From positions 23,849 to 87,848 of the forward strand of contig JAJYUL010000009.1 of assembly GCA_021792555.1 (NCBI GenBank): DNA of 64,000 bases, given 5' to 3'. How positions within the stretch are numbered: position 1 is the first letter of the stretch; every line of letters starts with the position of its first letter. The translations under genes were made by a program, and so were the position numbers. Origin of the DNA: Pseudomonadota bacterium. GTDB taxonomy: Bacteria; Pseudomonadota; Gammaproteobacteria; Steroidobacterales; Steroidobacteraceae. Below are positions 27,388-36,590 of the stretch, one piece after another. The notes beneath the pieces were generated by a model. The model was not told the origin of the DNA. It saw only the letters and a list, made by a program, of their open reading frames with translations, and ran no database searches.

Positions 27388-28017
27388 ATGAGCCCGCCAG
27401 ATGCTGATCGCCGGACCCATTGGCAGCGCGTTTACGAGACCAAGAGCGCGCAGGCGGTGAGTTGGTATCGACCGCATCTCGAGGTGTCGCTCGAACTGCT
27501 CGCCGCGGCCGGGCTCTCGGCCGGCTCGCGCGTGATCGACATCGGCGGCGGCGCATCGACGCTCGTCGATGACCTGCTCGAGCGCGGTGTGCGCGAGATC
27601 ACCGTCCTCGATATCTCCGAGCAGGCTCTCGCGATCGCGCGGCAGCGGCTCGGCGCACGTGCGCGGCTCGTACACTGGCTCTGCGGCGATGTCCTCGAGG
27701 TCGCACTGCCGCCGGGGGGCTTTGATCTCTGGCACGACCGCGCGGTGCTGCATTTTCTCACCGACCCGAGCGATGCCCGCCGCTATGCCCAACGGGTCGA
27801 GGCGAGCCTCGCCCCCGGCGCTCACGCGGTGATTGCCGGCTTCGCACCGGACGGGCCTGAGCGCTGCAGCGGCCTGCCCGTCGTGCGCCGCGGCGCGCAG
27901 GACATCGCCGCGCTGTTCGCGCCGGCCTTGGCGCTCGTGCAGAGCCGCACTGAGCGCCACCGGACACCCGCCGGGACCGAACAGTCGTTTGCCTATGCGC
28001 TGCTGCGAAAGCGCTGA
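27388..28017 (+). CDS. SAM-dependent methyltransferase
   Basis: 209 residues from ATG 27388; a GTG two codons earlier is possible. Class I methyltransferase motifs are visible: motif I SRVIDIGGGASTLVDDLLER, acidic end of strand two in ITVLDISEQALAIAR, and GGFDLWHDRAVLHFLTD. The N-terminal DRRTHWQRVYETKSAQAVSW is common in a broad group of small methyltransferases found across proteobacteria. The substrate is unknown. It follows cbbR by 28 nt and may be cotranscribed. Confidence 0.88.
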   Translation: MSPPDADRRTHWQRVYETKSAQAVSWYRPHLEVSLELLAAAGLSAGSRVIDIGGGASTLVDDLLERGVREITVLDISEQALAIARQRLGARARLVHWLCGDVLEVALPPGGFDLWHDRAVLHFLTDPSDARRYAQRVEASLAPGAHAVIAGFAPDGPERCSGLPVVRRGAQDIAALFAPALALVQSRTERHRTPAGTEQSFAYALLRKR

Positions 28018-28321
28018 GCGTTTCGCAGCGTGCACCGCTAAGGAGTCAGCGGCCGAGTGCCGCCGGAGGTCTCGCGCCATAATTCATTGAACCATTAGGT
28101 GCTTGGGCCGGATTTCTCATCCTATGTCGAATAAGACCGGACGTGTGCTCTCGGCCGGGCGGCCCCGAGCCTGAAGCGTACGCGGTGCTCGAGGCCGTGG
28201 CGCATACCGGGGCGTGCCGACTGTACCCCCGGGTGTCCGGCGCGCAATAATCCCCCCGTCAGGGGGCGCGCATCACAGCGCATAGCAACAACGAGATCCT
28301 GAGGATCCTGCGAGGCTCACC
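28018..28321 (+). promoter_or_regulatory. Intergenic region before a secreted propeller gene
   Basis: This 304-nt gap holds an AT-richer patch at 28079-28135 that could carry a promoter. A short G/C hairpin (CCCCC-GTCA-GGGGG) lies near 28252-28266, with a ribosome site (GAGG) just before the next ATG. No named regulatory motif was recognised. Confidence 0.3.
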
Positions 28322-29935
28322 ATGCTGAACCGGTTTCGCATCGCGCAGAGTTTCGGATTGTCGCTCATCGTGGGCGTGCTGCTGCTCTCGGCACGGCCGC
28401 CGGCCGCCGAGGCGCGCGCGCCGTTTCTCGGTGCGCTGCCGACGCCCACCTGTCAGCCGGGCGATCGGACCGAGACGGGCCTCGACGGTCAGCTCACCGC
28501 GGCCGAGCGCGCCAGCGGCGCCTCGAAGCGGCCGTACAACTGCAACCTCAAGATCGTCGGGGAATACGCCGGCCAGGGCGCCGGCCACCAGCTGATGTGG
28601 TACGGAAACTGCGCCTATGTCACCACCGAGGGCTACGAGGCGGGGCAGAAAGGCGTTCCGCCGCTGCTGCATCCGGGCATCCAGGTGCTCGACGTTGCCC
28701 ATCAGCGCGATCCGCGCTACGTCACCCACCTCGACAATCCGGCGGCGCTCTATGACTGGGAGGACGGCTCGGTCAATCCGCGTCGGGCACTGCTCGGCAC
28801 CGCGGAGAGCTGGCTCGGCGCGGGGCCTCAGCCGGCCGTCGCATTCTATGACCTGTCCGACTGCGCCCACCCGAAGCTGCTCTCGAGCGTGCAGATCCCC
28901 GACCCGAATCTGCAGGCCCATGCCGGCAATTTCGCCTACGACGGGCGCACCTATTGGATCACCTCCTTCAACAAGCGCCGCCTGTACGCCATCGACGTCA
29001 CGAACCCCAGGCATCCCCGGGAGCTCATCGACTGGGATTTCCCGCACGATCAGCCGGGCGGCGCCGGCGCACACCAGATCTGCCACCGGATCTCCCTCAA
29101 CCAGTTCGCCGTCGACGGACATCCTGCCGACACCCTGCTCTTCTGCGGCGTGGTCGGACATCTGGTGCACGCCGGCAAGTTCACCTCGGGCAACGGCCTC
29201 GTCATCTATGATGTGAGTCAGGTGCAGGAGCGCCGTCCGCATCCGCTCATCAAGGTCCTCGGCACGCTGTACTGGAAGGACGGGGACATCGGCATCGAGC
29301 CTGATCTGGCCTTCATCAACGGCACGCCCTATCTGGGCGTCGGTGATGAATGCGGCTCGGGCGGCTGCAACTATCCTCAGGGTGCGATCGCCGCCTGTCG
29401 CGCGGGGCTGCCGCCCTTTGGCCTCGAGCGCCTCATCGACATCAGCAATCTCGCCAAGCCGAAGCTCGTCGCCGAGCTCAGGCTCGGCGTGGATGACCCG
29501 AAGAACTGCGCGCTCACCGAGCACGACATCACCGCCACCATGGGCGGCTACGGCTACAGCGTGCACGACTGCACGTTCGACAATCCCCTGGATGCGAAGC
29601 TGCTCGCCTGCTCGGCCCATCAGGCCGGGGTGCGGGTGTTCGACATCCACGATCCGTACAAGCCGCGGGAAATCGCCTACTTCAAGGGCCCCGCCCCCTC
29701 GAGTCCGACCGAGATCGATCCCGGCTCACTGCTGAACGTGTTCCAGGGGGTCAGACCCCCCATCAACTTCGCCTGGTCGAAGGCGCACAGCCGCTTCGTG
29801 TGGCGGCACGGGCAGCTGTATCTGTGGGTGACCTCGAGTCACGGCGGGTTCTACACGCTGAAGTTCGAGGATCAGGCAGCCATCGCGAAGCTCAAACCCG
29901 TGCCGACCCCCGGGAACGAGGACTACCAGGACTGA
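28322..29935 (+). CDS. Exported LVIVP-repeat-like beta-propeller protein
   Basis: 537 residues with an N-terminal signal peptide (hydrophobic FGLSLIVGVLLLSA, cleavage probably near AEARA). Repeated segments of the type IQVLDVAHQRDPRYVTHLDN, LYAIDVTNPRHPRELIDWDF, RLIDISNLAKPKLVAELRL and VRVFDIHDPYKPREIAYFKG match LVIVP repeats. Several Cys (CQPGD, CGSGGCNYPQ, CSAHQAG) suggest periplasmic disulfides or metal contacts. Homologues are usually unannotated and the function is unknown. It converges on the flavodoxin gene across a strong hairpin. Confidence 0.75.
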   Translation: MLNRFRIAQSFGLSLIVGVLLLSARPPAAEARAPFLGALPTPTCQPGDRTETGLDGQLTAAERASGASKRPYNCNLKIVGEYAGQGAGHQLMWYGNCAYVTTEGYEAGQKGVPPLLHPGIQVLDVAHQRDPRYVTHLDNPAALYDWEDGSVNPRRALLGTAESWLGAGPQPAVAFYDLSDCAHPKLLSSVQIPDPNLQAHAGNFAYDGRTYWITSFNKRRLYAIDVTNPRHPRELIDWDFPHDQPGGAGAHQICHRISLNQFAVDGHPADTLLFCGVVGHLVHAGKFTSGNGLVIYDVSQVQERRPHPLIKVLGTLYWKDGDIGIEPDLAFINGTPYLGVGDECGSGGCNYPQGAIAACRAGLPPFGLERLIDISNLAKPKLVAELRLGVDDPKNCALTEHDITATMGGYGYSVHDCTFDNPLDAKLLACSAHQAGVRVFDIHDPYKPREIAYFKGPAPSSPTEIDPGSLLNVFQGVRPPINFAWSKAHSRFVWRHGQLYLWVTSSHGGFYTLKFEDQAAIAKLKPVPTPGNEDYQD

Positions 29936-29966
29936 GCGGGTCATTCGGCCACCCCGGGCCGCGCAT

Positions 29967-30001
29967 GCGCCGCAGCGCTCCGTGCAGGGGCGCTGCGGCG
30001 C
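29967..30001. terminator. GC-rich hairpin between convergent genes
   Basis: An 11-bp perfect stem (GCGCCGCAGCG / CGCTGCGGCGC) with a GC-rich loop, lying between the propeller gene (+) and the flavodoxin gene (-). No T-run follows on either strand, so its role as an intrinsic terminator is tentative. Confidence 0.5.
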
Positions 30002-30014
30002 GTTGCCGGCGGGC

Positions 30015-30578
30015 TCACGCTGCCGTGGGCGCCCGCACTGGCGGGCGCTCAGGCCCGGTGAACTCGTCAGCGAACTTCGCGAGGTCGTTCCAGTCCGTCA
30101 GCTCATAGTCGCGCCGGGTGTCGGTCGGGCCGCCGCGGCGGCCCGCGATGCGCTTCATCATCCATCGAGTCACGAACCCGTACGCGCTGTAACGCAGCGC
30201 ACCGGCCGCATGATGCACGCGCCCCGGCGTCCAGCCCGTGCGCCGCTCGAACTCCTCGACACAGCGCTGCAGGCCCGCCCGATCGGCGGCCTCGCTTGCG
30301 GCTGCGCTCAGCGAGATCGACAGAAATGCATTCCGCCGTGCCCGGATCGCATCCCGGTTCCGCCTGACGAAATCGATCACTGCGCTCTGGTAGCGCCCGG
30401 CGTGCACCGAAGCGGCGACCAGCACGGCATCGAACGTGCCGGGCTCGGGCAGAACCGACGCGTCGCTGCAGTCGGCCGTCAGAACCCTGTGTCCGTTCTG
30501 CACCATGCGCGCGGCCAGGAAGCGGGCGATCTTGTACGTGTGCCCTTCGCTCGTGCCGTAGACGAGAAGCACCTTCAC
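30015..30578 (-). CDS. Flavodoxin-like protein, HemG-type
   Basis: 187 residues from GTG 30578, chosen for GAGGA 9 nt upstream. The N-terminal FMN phosphate loop VLLVYGTSEGHTYKIARFLA is followed by DAVLVAASVHAGRYQSAVIDF, a pattern shared with HemG flavodoxin-type protoporphyrinogen oxidases and menaquinone-dependent relatives. The C-terminal Trp-containing DYELTDWNDLAKFADEF also fits. It may oxidise protoporphyrinogen IX using respiratory quinone, but some homologues act as general flavodoxins, so no symbol is given. Confidence 0.82.
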   Translation of the reverse strand: MKVLLVYGTSEGHTYKIARFLAARMVQNGHRVLTADCSDASVLPEPGTFDAVLVAASVHAGRYQSAVIDFVRRNRDAIRARRNAFLSISLSAAASEAADRAGLQRCVEEFERRTGWTPGRVHHAAGALRYSAYGFVTRWMMKRIAGRRGGPTDTRRDYELTDWNDLAKFADEFTGPERPPVRAPTAA

Positions 30579-30803
30579 CGGGATATCCTCGCCGTGCCGA
30601 AATGCCTGCGGGACGGGACCGTCCCGCCCGGCGAGTTGGAACAATAGCGAACGGGCGCTGCGCGCACATCCGAACAAGTACGCACTCACTTCGGCCCTCG
30701 GGCGCGCCAGAGTAGCGGCGCGCACCCGCCGCGCGAGATCGCGAGCGGCCCCGGCAGACACCGCCCGCGCGCAGCGTTCCGCCGGTGTTCCGCAGGAGGC
30801 CCC

Positions 30804-31256
30804 ATGGACAGCCAGCTCACAGATCAGATCCTAACTCTGTTGAGACAGCACCGGATCATGTCGCTCGCGACGCTCCGGCCGGACGGCTGGCCGCAGGCGA
30901 CCACGGTCGGTTATGCCCATGAGGGCCTCACCCTGTATTTTCTCTGCGGTCCGGACAGTCAGAAGGCGGCGAACCTGGCGCGCGACGGGCGGGTGTCCCT
31001 CACCATCGATCACGACACGGACGAGGTGATGGACATCAAGGGGCTGTCCATGGCGGCGCGCGCGCAGTCCGTGCTCGATCCGGCCGAAGCGCAGCGCGCG
31101 CTGCATCTGCTGCTTAAGCGCTATCCGCAGCAGACCGCCCTGCCCCTGCCGATGCCGAAGCCCTCGGACGTGCGGATATTCCGCGTGACCCCGATCGTGA
31201 TCTCGGTTCTCGACTACAGCAAGGGGTTCGGGCACACGGAACTCCTCTTGTGCTGA
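30804..31256 (+). CDS. Pyridoxamine 5'-phosphate oxidase-family protein
   Basis: 150 residues from ATG 30804, with AGGAGG-like sequence upstream. The split-barrel FMN-binding fold is indicated by IMSLATLRPDGWPQATTVGY, LYFLCGPDSQKAANLARDGR and VSLTIDH. The C-terminal portion carries VRIFRVTPIVISVLDYSKGF. Members bind FMN, F420 or heme and include many stress proteins. The substrate cannot be given. It lies 137 nt upstream of dps in the same direction. Confidence 0.85.
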   Translation: MDSQLTDQILTLLRQHRIMSLATLRPDGWPQATTVGYAHEGLTLYFLCGPDSQKAANLARDGRVSLTIDHDTDEVMDIKGLSMAARAQSVLDPAEAQRALHLLLKRYPQQTALPLPMPKPSDVRIFRVTPIVISVLDYSKGFGHTELLLC

Positions 31257-31393
31257 AGCGCCGCTTGCGTTGTGTAAATCTACTGATTTTCCTGCTGCGC
31301 TCGAGTCCCTACGTTGGCCGTGCGTAACCCGAGCGGCCCGCTCAGATTGGGCCGGCGTGACACGCACCGCCCATACTTGTTGAGGAACATGCC

Positions 31394-31864
31394 ATGGCTG
31401 TGAAACCGGTGATGCTCGAGAAGCCGCAGACCGACACCGCACACGCGCTCTCCCGGGTGCTCGCGGACACGTACTTTCTCTATCTCAAGACACACAACTT
31501 CCACTGGAACGTCGAGGGGGCGAATTTCCACAGCCTGCACCTGATGTTCGAGGAGCAGTATCAGGCGCTGTGGAACACGCTGGATGAGCTCGCCGAGCGC
31601 ATTCGGGCGCTCGGGCAGTACGCGCCGGGCACGTACGCGAAGCTCCGCGCACTTGCAATCGTCACGGAAACCGAAGGCATCCCCAAGAGCGATGCGATGC
31701 TGCGCGAGCTGGTCGCGGATCACGAGACGCTGGTCCGGACGGTGCAGACCGCGCTCGGCACGGCTCATGCCGCCGGCGATGAGGGCACAGCGGGGCTCCT
31801 CGCCGATCGGCTCGCCTACCATCAGAAGCAGATCTGGATGATGCGCAGCACGCTCGGCGCCTGA
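31394..31864 (+). CDS. dps: Dps-family DNA-binding ferritin-like protein
   Basis: 156 residues from ATG 31394, preceded by GAGGAA. The ferroxidase-centre helix THNFHWNVEGANFHSLHLMF and the paired motif YQALWNTLDELAERIRALG are diagnostic, giving the inter-subunit His/Asp/Glu ligands. Dps dodecamers store iron, consume hydrogen peroxide and compact DNA in stress. The upstream 137-nt gap is moderately AT-rich and probably holds the promoter; no OxyR site was clear. Confidence 0.95.
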   Translation: MAVKPVMLEKPQTDTAHALSRVLADTYFLYLKTHNFHWNVEGANFHSLHLMFEEQYQALWNTLDELAERIRALGQYAPGTYAKLRALAIVTETEGIPKSDAMLRELVADHETLVRTVQTALGTAHAAGDEGTAGLLADRLAYHQKQIWMMRSTLGA

Positions 31865-31903
31865 GACGCCCCTGGGGCGGACGGCGCGCGCGGGGCGGGT
31901 CGC

Positions 31904-32725
31904 TCAGCGACCGGCTGCTGCCGAGCCCCAGCCGGCTTCTTGCACGGCGGCGAGCGGCCGGCGCTCGTCCCAGTGGGTGGCCGTGATCCGGCAGCCGGTG
32001 AGGGCATCGGCCGCCGGGCCGATGAGCCACAGCAGCGGCGGCACCATGATGTGCGGGTCGAGCAGCCGCTCGCGGATCGCCTGCGGCACACCGCGCGGAA
32101 TCATCCCCGTCAGCGTCGCGCCGCCGGGCAGCAGCGCGTTGACGGTGACCCCCGTGGCGCGCAGATCCTCTGCCCAGATGAGGGTCTCGGATTCGAGTGC
32201 CGCCTTGGAGGGTCCATACGGGGAGAACCCCGCGCGGCGCATGGTGCCGTGATTCATCGAGATGTTGATGATCCGGCCCCATCCGGCGCGGATCATGTGC
32301 GGCACCGCGGCCCGGGCCATCAGGAACGGCCCATTGACGTTGGTGTCGATCACCATGCGCCAGGTGTCGGGCTCGACCTCCCAGAACCGCGTCGGCTCGG
32401 TCATGAACCGCTCGCTGACGTATTTCATCCCGCGGCCGGCGTTGTTGACCAGGATATCGAGCCGGCCGAACCGCTCCAGGGCCGCCCTCACGACCCGGTA
32501 CGCGTCGGCTTCCAGCCTCACGTCGGCGAGGACCGGGAGGACCGTGTCAGCCCCGCGCTCATCGGCAAGCGCTTGCACTTCGGCGCGCTCGCGGGCGGCC
32601 GTAGCCACCACGCGCACGCCCGCTCCCGCCAGCCCGAGCGCCATGGCACGCCCGAGGCCGCGCCCTGCGCCGGTGACGATGGCGACGCGGCGCGTGTCCG
32701 CGCTGTCGGCAGCAGGCGGTTGCAT
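31904..32725 (-). CDS. Short-chain dehydrogenase/reductase
   Basis: 273 residues from ATG 32725, chosen for GAGAGGG just upstream. NAD(P) site VAIVTGAGRGLGRAMALGLA, the ILVNNAG motif and the catalytic Ser plus Y-x-x-x-K (SPYGPSKAAL) are all present. The family acts on many alcohols and ketones, so the substrate is open. It converges with dps and is divergent from the exported peroxiredoxin gene. Confidence 0.9.
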   Translation of the reverse strand: MQPPAADSADTRRVAIVTGAGRGLGRAMALGLAGAGVRVVATAARERAEVQALADERGADTVLPVLADVRLEADAYRVVRAALERFGRLDILVNNAGRGMKYVSERFMTEPTRFWEVEPDTWRMVIDTNVNGPFLMARAAVPHMIRAGWGRIINISMNHGTMRRAGFSPYGPSKAALESETLIWAEDLRATGVTVNALLPGGATLTGMIPRGVPQAIRERLLDPHIMVPPLLWLIGPAADALTGCRITATHWDERRPLAAVQEAGWGSAAAGR

Positions 32726-32951
32726 CGTTCCCTCTCCCTTCTCGGCGGATATGGACATGGATGCGCTCCCCCGGCCCCGGATCGGGCGCGCAAGGACGAT
32801 AACCCCGCCCCGCAGCCTGCACAACGCGCCGGCGGTGCCGGGGCCGACCGTGCTCCCATCCGGCCCGCCGGCGCGGCACCGCCCAGATCACGTGACGATG
32901 ATCAGCAGTTGCGAGATGATGCGCGGCGCGTATTACCCCAGGAGGCGAGTC

Positions 32952-33503
32952 ATGCGACGTCAATTAGCCATCGCGCTCACGGCCGTGCTGCTGCTATCCC
33001 AGACGGCCTATGCCGCGCTGCCCGATGGGGCCAAGGCCCCGCTGTTCACCGCCACGGCGACGCTCGGCGGGAAGACCTATCCGTTTTCTCTGGCGAAGGC
33101 GCTGAAGAAAGGTCCGGTGGTGCTCTATTTCTACTTGGCCGCCTTCACGCCCGGCTGCACGCTCGAGGCGCACCTGTTCGCGCAAGCCATGCCCGAATTC
33201 AAGGCGCTCGGCGCCACCGTGATCGGCGTCTCGCATGACTCGATCGCCAAGCTCAAGCGCTTCTCGGTGAGCGCCTGCCGCAAGAAATTTCCGGTGGCCG
33301 CGGACACCACCGGCCGGATCATGAGAGCCTACGATGCGGTGCTGCCGTCGAATCCGCTGCTCGCCAATCGGGTCTCGTACGTGATCACGCCGAGCGACCG
33401 GATCTTCTACTCGTACACCAATCTCGACCCGCGCCGGCACGTGGCGAACACGCTCGCGGCAGTGCGCCGCTGGGATGCGGCGCACAAGCGCACGATGCAC
33501 TGA
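32952..33503 (+). CDS. Exported peroxiredoxin (AhpC/TSA, BCP-like)
   Basis: 183 residues from ATG 32952, with AGGAGG upstream. A signal peptide (MRRQLAIALTAVLLLSQTAYA) implies a periplasmic protein, unlike cytoplasmic BCP. The peroxidatic Cys is C69 in AFTPGCTLEAH, with the family's IGVSHDS segment following; a candidate resolving Cys lies in SACRKKF. It probably reduces peroxides in the periplasm, using an unknown thiol donor. Confidence 0.9.
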   Translation: MRRQLAIALTAVLLLSQTAYAALPDGAKAPLFTATATLGGKTYPFSLAKALKKGPVVLYFYLAAFTPGCTLEAHLFAQAMPEFKALGATVIGVSHDSIAKLKRFSVSACRKKFPVAADTTGRIMRAYDAVLPSNPLLANRVSYVITPSDRIFYSYTNLDPRRHVANTLAAVRRWDAAHKRTMH

Positions 33504-33515
33504 GCGGCTGCGCCC

Positions 33516-33550
33516 GAGCGCCGGCCCCGGATGACCCGGGGCCGGCGCTC
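33516..33550. terminator. Strong hairpin between convergent peroxiredoxin and S46 peptidase genes
   Basis: A perfect 15-bp stem, GAGCGCCGGCCCCGG paired with CCGGGGCCGGCGCTC, with an ATGAC loop. It lies 13 nt after one stop and 12 nt before the other, so it can serve both directions. No T-run follows. Confidence 0.6.
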
Positions 33551-33562
33551 ACCGGCTCTCTG

Positions 33563-35641
33563 TCAGCGTCCGGTGGTCAGTTCCTGCACCAGCGCGTCGG
33601 CGTGATAGACGTGCTTCAGCGCCCCCAGGATGATGGCGCTGTCGACTGCCACGGCACGATTGTTCTTTCCGTCGTACCAGAACGCGCCGCCGAGGGATGG
33701 CGGGTTGCCGTCGAAGATCAGCCCCACGAGCCGTCCCTGCCGATCGATCACGGGACTTCCTGAGTTGCCGCCCACGATGTCGTTGCTCGAGACGAAGTTC
33801 ATCGGCGTGGCGGGGTTCAGCCGGTCTTTGGCCGCGAGCCATTCGGGGCTCAGCTGCAGCGGCGCGTAGCTGCGCGCATGCTTGTACAGGCCGGCCACGG
33901 TGGTAAACGGCGGAACCATCTTCCCGTCCCGCAGCCAGCCTTTGACCACTCCGTACGAGACGCGCTCGGTGAAGGTGGCATCCGGAGGGATGCGGGTGCC
34001 GTAGAGCTTGAAGCGCAGCCGAGCGATCTTGGCGGTATTCACCTCGACGGGCGCGAGCACCTGATCCTCGTATTCCTTACGCAGCTTCAGGTAATACGGC
34101 AGCATCTGACGCGCCAGCACGATCATCGGATCGCTCGAGGCCGCAACGGCCTTCTGCCCGCCCGCCCAGAGCGCCTTGCGCACCGCGATGTCCGCGAGCT
34201 TGCTGCCGAAGACGGCATGCGCGGCCACCTGCTGCGGGGAGTCCTTGGCGAACAGCGTCACGCAGATCGGGGCATCCGAGCCCAGCAGATCGCGCATCGT
34301 GGTGAGATACGAGGACAGCACGAGCGCGTCATAGTGCGGGTGCACGGGTGCCGGAGAGAGCAGCTGCTGCTCGAGCAGCGGCAGATTCGCCGCCCGGTAC
34401 TCCCCGATGCGCTTGTCCTGCGGCAGCGTCCGCTCGTGCGCCCCGAGCACGATGCCGAAAGCGATGCTGAACAGGCGCGCGTTGAATATGCCGTGTCTGA
34501 CGATCAGGAAAGCCGGCAGGAATATCGATTTGCCGCGCCGTTCCGCCGCGGCGATGGCCTTCCACGCGCCGCCGTACTGTGCGCGCAGGCGCGGATTGGC
34601 CGCCACCTGGGCGCGTAGAGCCGCCTCGGCCCGCTCCTTGCGAGTGAACTGGCGCGCGTCATTGAGGGCGGCGAGCTGCCCGTCGAGCGACTTGATCGCG
34701 TTGTCCACGAAGAACAGCGTGCCGGCGGCCACTGCGGCGTTGTGCGCACTCTGGGCCGAGAAGGCCTCGAGCAGGCCCTGGTCGTGCGCCAGGAACTGCA
34801 GCGCCAGCGGGAAGATCGGGTAGCGAAGCGCCTTCAGCTGCGCGATGGTGTCGTCGCGCTGGGTGGCGCCGGGATTGCCGGAGGTGAACACCAGCTCACC
34901 GGCGCGCGGCCCGTGCGCCGACATGCGGAAATACTCCGGCGTGTGCGCCGGTTTGCCGTGCACGTACACCCGCAGCACGCTGATGTCATAGTCGTAGCGC
35001 GGGTAATTGAAATTATCCGGGTAGCCGCCGAAGAACGAGGTCTGCTGGCTCGGCACGAACACCAGCCTCACATCCTGATAGCGGCGGTACTTGTAGAGCC
35101 AGTCCTCGCCGCCGTGATACAGATGCACCACCTGGCAGCGCCATTTGTGCGCATCCCCGGCCACGCAGGCCGATTCGAGCCGGTTCGACACCGCGCGCAT
35201 GGCCGCCGCATACGCCGCGCCGCTCTTGCCGCGCGTCGCCTGATTGACCGCGCCGGTCACATTGCGCTGGTGCACGAGCTGCTCGACCTCCATGGCCGGG
35301 CACTTGAGCTCCTCCTTGCGCGTGGCGGCATAGAAAAAGTGTGCCATCAGATTGTGCCCGGGGCGCGAGAGCCCCTCGAGGCACTCGACCGCGCAGTGGT
35401 GGTTGCTCAGCACCAGGCCGTGGGGCGAGACGAACGAGCCCGAGCAGCCCTCCGCGAGGCGCACGGAAGCGAGTTGCACGTGCCGGATCCACTGCGCGGT
35501 GGGCGTGAAGCCGAAGCGCTGTTTGAGCGTCGCGACGGGCAGGTTCGTCAGCGGCCACATACCCTCCCCGGCGTGGGACGCCGGGATCCACAAGAGAGCC
35601 AGCAGTACGCCGGCCAGCCACGCAGAGCCCTTATTTTTCAT
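33563..35641 (-). CDS. S46-family dipeptidyl-peptidase (DPP7/DPP11 type)
   Basis: 692 residues from ATG 35641, with a signal peptide (MKNKGSAWLAGVLLALLWIP, cleaved near SHA). The trypsin-like catalytic triad typical of S46 is visible: His in SNHHCAVECLEG, Asp in YPRYDYDISVLRVY, and Ser in VGGNSGSPVIDRQG. These periplasmic exopeptidases release dipeptides from the N-terminus of oligopeptides. The P1 specificity (hydrophobic or acidic) was not assigned. The family is common in Bacteroidetes and some Gammaproteobacteria. Confidence 0.95.
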   Translation of the reverse strand: MKNKGSAWLAGVLLALLWIPASHAGEGMWPLTNLPVATLKQRFGFTPTAQWIRHVQLASVRLAEGCSGSFVSPHGLVLSNHHCAVECLEGLSRPGHNLMAHFFYAATRKEELKCPAMEVEQLVHQRNVTGAVNQATRGKSGAAYAAAMRAVSNRLESACVAGDAHKWRCQVVHLYHGGEDWLYKYRRYQDVRLVFVPSQQTSFFGGYPDNFNYPRYDYDISVLRVYVHGKPAHTPEYFRMSAHGPRAGELVFTSGNPGATQRDDTIAQLKALRYPIFPLALQFLAHDQGLLEAFSAQSAHNAAVAAGTLFFVDNAIKSLDGQLAALNDARQFTRKERAEAALRAQVAANPRLRAQYGGAWKAIAAAERRGKSIFLPAFLIVRHGIFNARLFSIAFGIVLGAHERTLPQDKRIGEYRAANLPLLEQQLLSPAPVHPHYDALVLSSYLTTMRDLLGSDAPICVTLFAKDSPQQVAAHAVFGSKLADIAVRKALWAGGQKAVAASSDPMIVLARQMLPYYLKLRKEYEDQVLAPVEVNTAKIARLRFKLYGTRIPPDATFTERVSYGVVKGWLRDGKMVPPFTTVAGLYKHARSYAPLQLSPEWLAAKDRLNPATPMNFVSSNDIVGGNSGSPVIDRQGRLVGLIFDGNPPSLGGAFWYDGKNNRAVAVDSAIILGALKHVYHADALVQELTTGR

Positions 35642-36032
35642 AACCCTTCCTCCCGCGCTTCGCGGCGCGTAATCGTTGCACCGCGCGACGCGCGGCTCTT
35701 GGCGGCAAGCATAGGCATCGGCAGCCGATCTGCAAAGAGGCCGGACCCGCACAGGGTCCGGGGCGGGTCGCCCGCCCCCCCTCCCCGGATGCGGCCAGCG
35801 TGAGACCCGGTCGGCTGGGCTCGACACGCAACTGTGCGACAAGTCAAGGAAGCCCGTCACGTTGCCCCCCGGCCCGCCGCTCGTCCGCTCCTGACGGCCG
35901 CTGATCGGAAAGCGCCGCGAAACCGTGCTTGGTTGCTAGATCGAGTCCCTTCAATACATTAGAGTCGCCGGCAACTCGAGAAACCAGGGGCCCAACCCCG
36001 TGCGAGTTCCGCGTTCATCCGAAGAGTTACGT
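35642..36032 (+). promoter_or_regulatory. Intergenic region with a candidate pilin-operon promoter
   Basis: This 391-nt gap separates the divergent S46 peptidase and minor-pilin operon. A promoter-like pair TTGCTA (35933-35938) and TACATT (35955-35960) with a 16-nt spacer lies in the most AT-rich part, about 75 nt before the first pilin ATG. The remainder is GC-rich and without recognised genes or motifs. Confidence 0.45.
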
Positions 36033-36590
36033 ATGACAAGGCAGCTGGGCGTCACGCTGCTCGAGCTGCTGGTCGCGATCGCGGTTGCCGCGATTCTCAT
36101 CGGCATCGCGGTGCCGGCGCTGACGCTGTTCGTTCAGAACAGCCGCGAGAACACCGAAGCGGACTCGCTCATCACCAGTCTCGAATACGCCCGCAGCGAG
36201 GCCGTCAAGCGCGACGCGGACGTCACCGTTTGTGCATCGACCGACGGAAGCACTTGCAGTCAGTCCTCCAACTGGGCCACCGGCTGGGTCGTCGAGACGG
36301 CCACGAGCACACCGACCGTGCTGCAGGTCATGCCGCAGCTGACCGAGGGCAACACTCTCACGGCAAGCTTCAACGGCGATGGCGTCGGCAACGTCACCTT
36401 CCAGCCGGACGGCTTCGTGCAGGCCGCGGCCGGCTCCGGGGTGTACTTGACCACATACTTTACGCTGTGCGACAGCCGGGGCGCGAAGTACGCCCGCGAC
36501 ATTGAAGTGAGCGCCACCGGTGCGGTGCAAGCCTCATCGACGCCCGGCCAGACGCTGGGCAATCCGTCGCAAGCACTAGTCTGCCCCTAA
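36033..36590 (+). CDS. fimT: Type IV minor pilin, FimT/FimU (GspH) family
   Basis: 185 residues from ATG 36033. The type III signal is short (MTRQLG) with cleavage before VTLLELLVAIAVAAILIGIA; the conserved Glu is at +5. The C-terminal domain contains the GspH/FimT beta-rich segment (ARSEAVKRDADVTVCASTDG) and a C-terminal Cys in QALVCP. It forms part of the minor-pilin priming complex at the tip of type IV pili. First gene of a seven-gene rightward cluster. Confidence 0.9.
   Translation: MTRQLGVTLLELLVAIAVAAILIGIAVPALTLFVQNSRENTEADSLITSLEYARSEAVKRDADVTVCASTDGSTCSQSSNWATGWVVETATSTPTVLQVMPQLTEGNTLTASFNGDGVGNVTFQPDGFVQAAAGSGVYLTTYFTLCDSRGAKYARDIEVSATGAVQASSTPGQTLGNPSQALVCP

Noticed and set aside
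28246..28270. Short C/G hairpin before the propeller gene as an intrinsic terminator
   Set aside because: The stem is only five base pairs and no T-run follows; it lies upstream of a gene start, so no firm role could be given.
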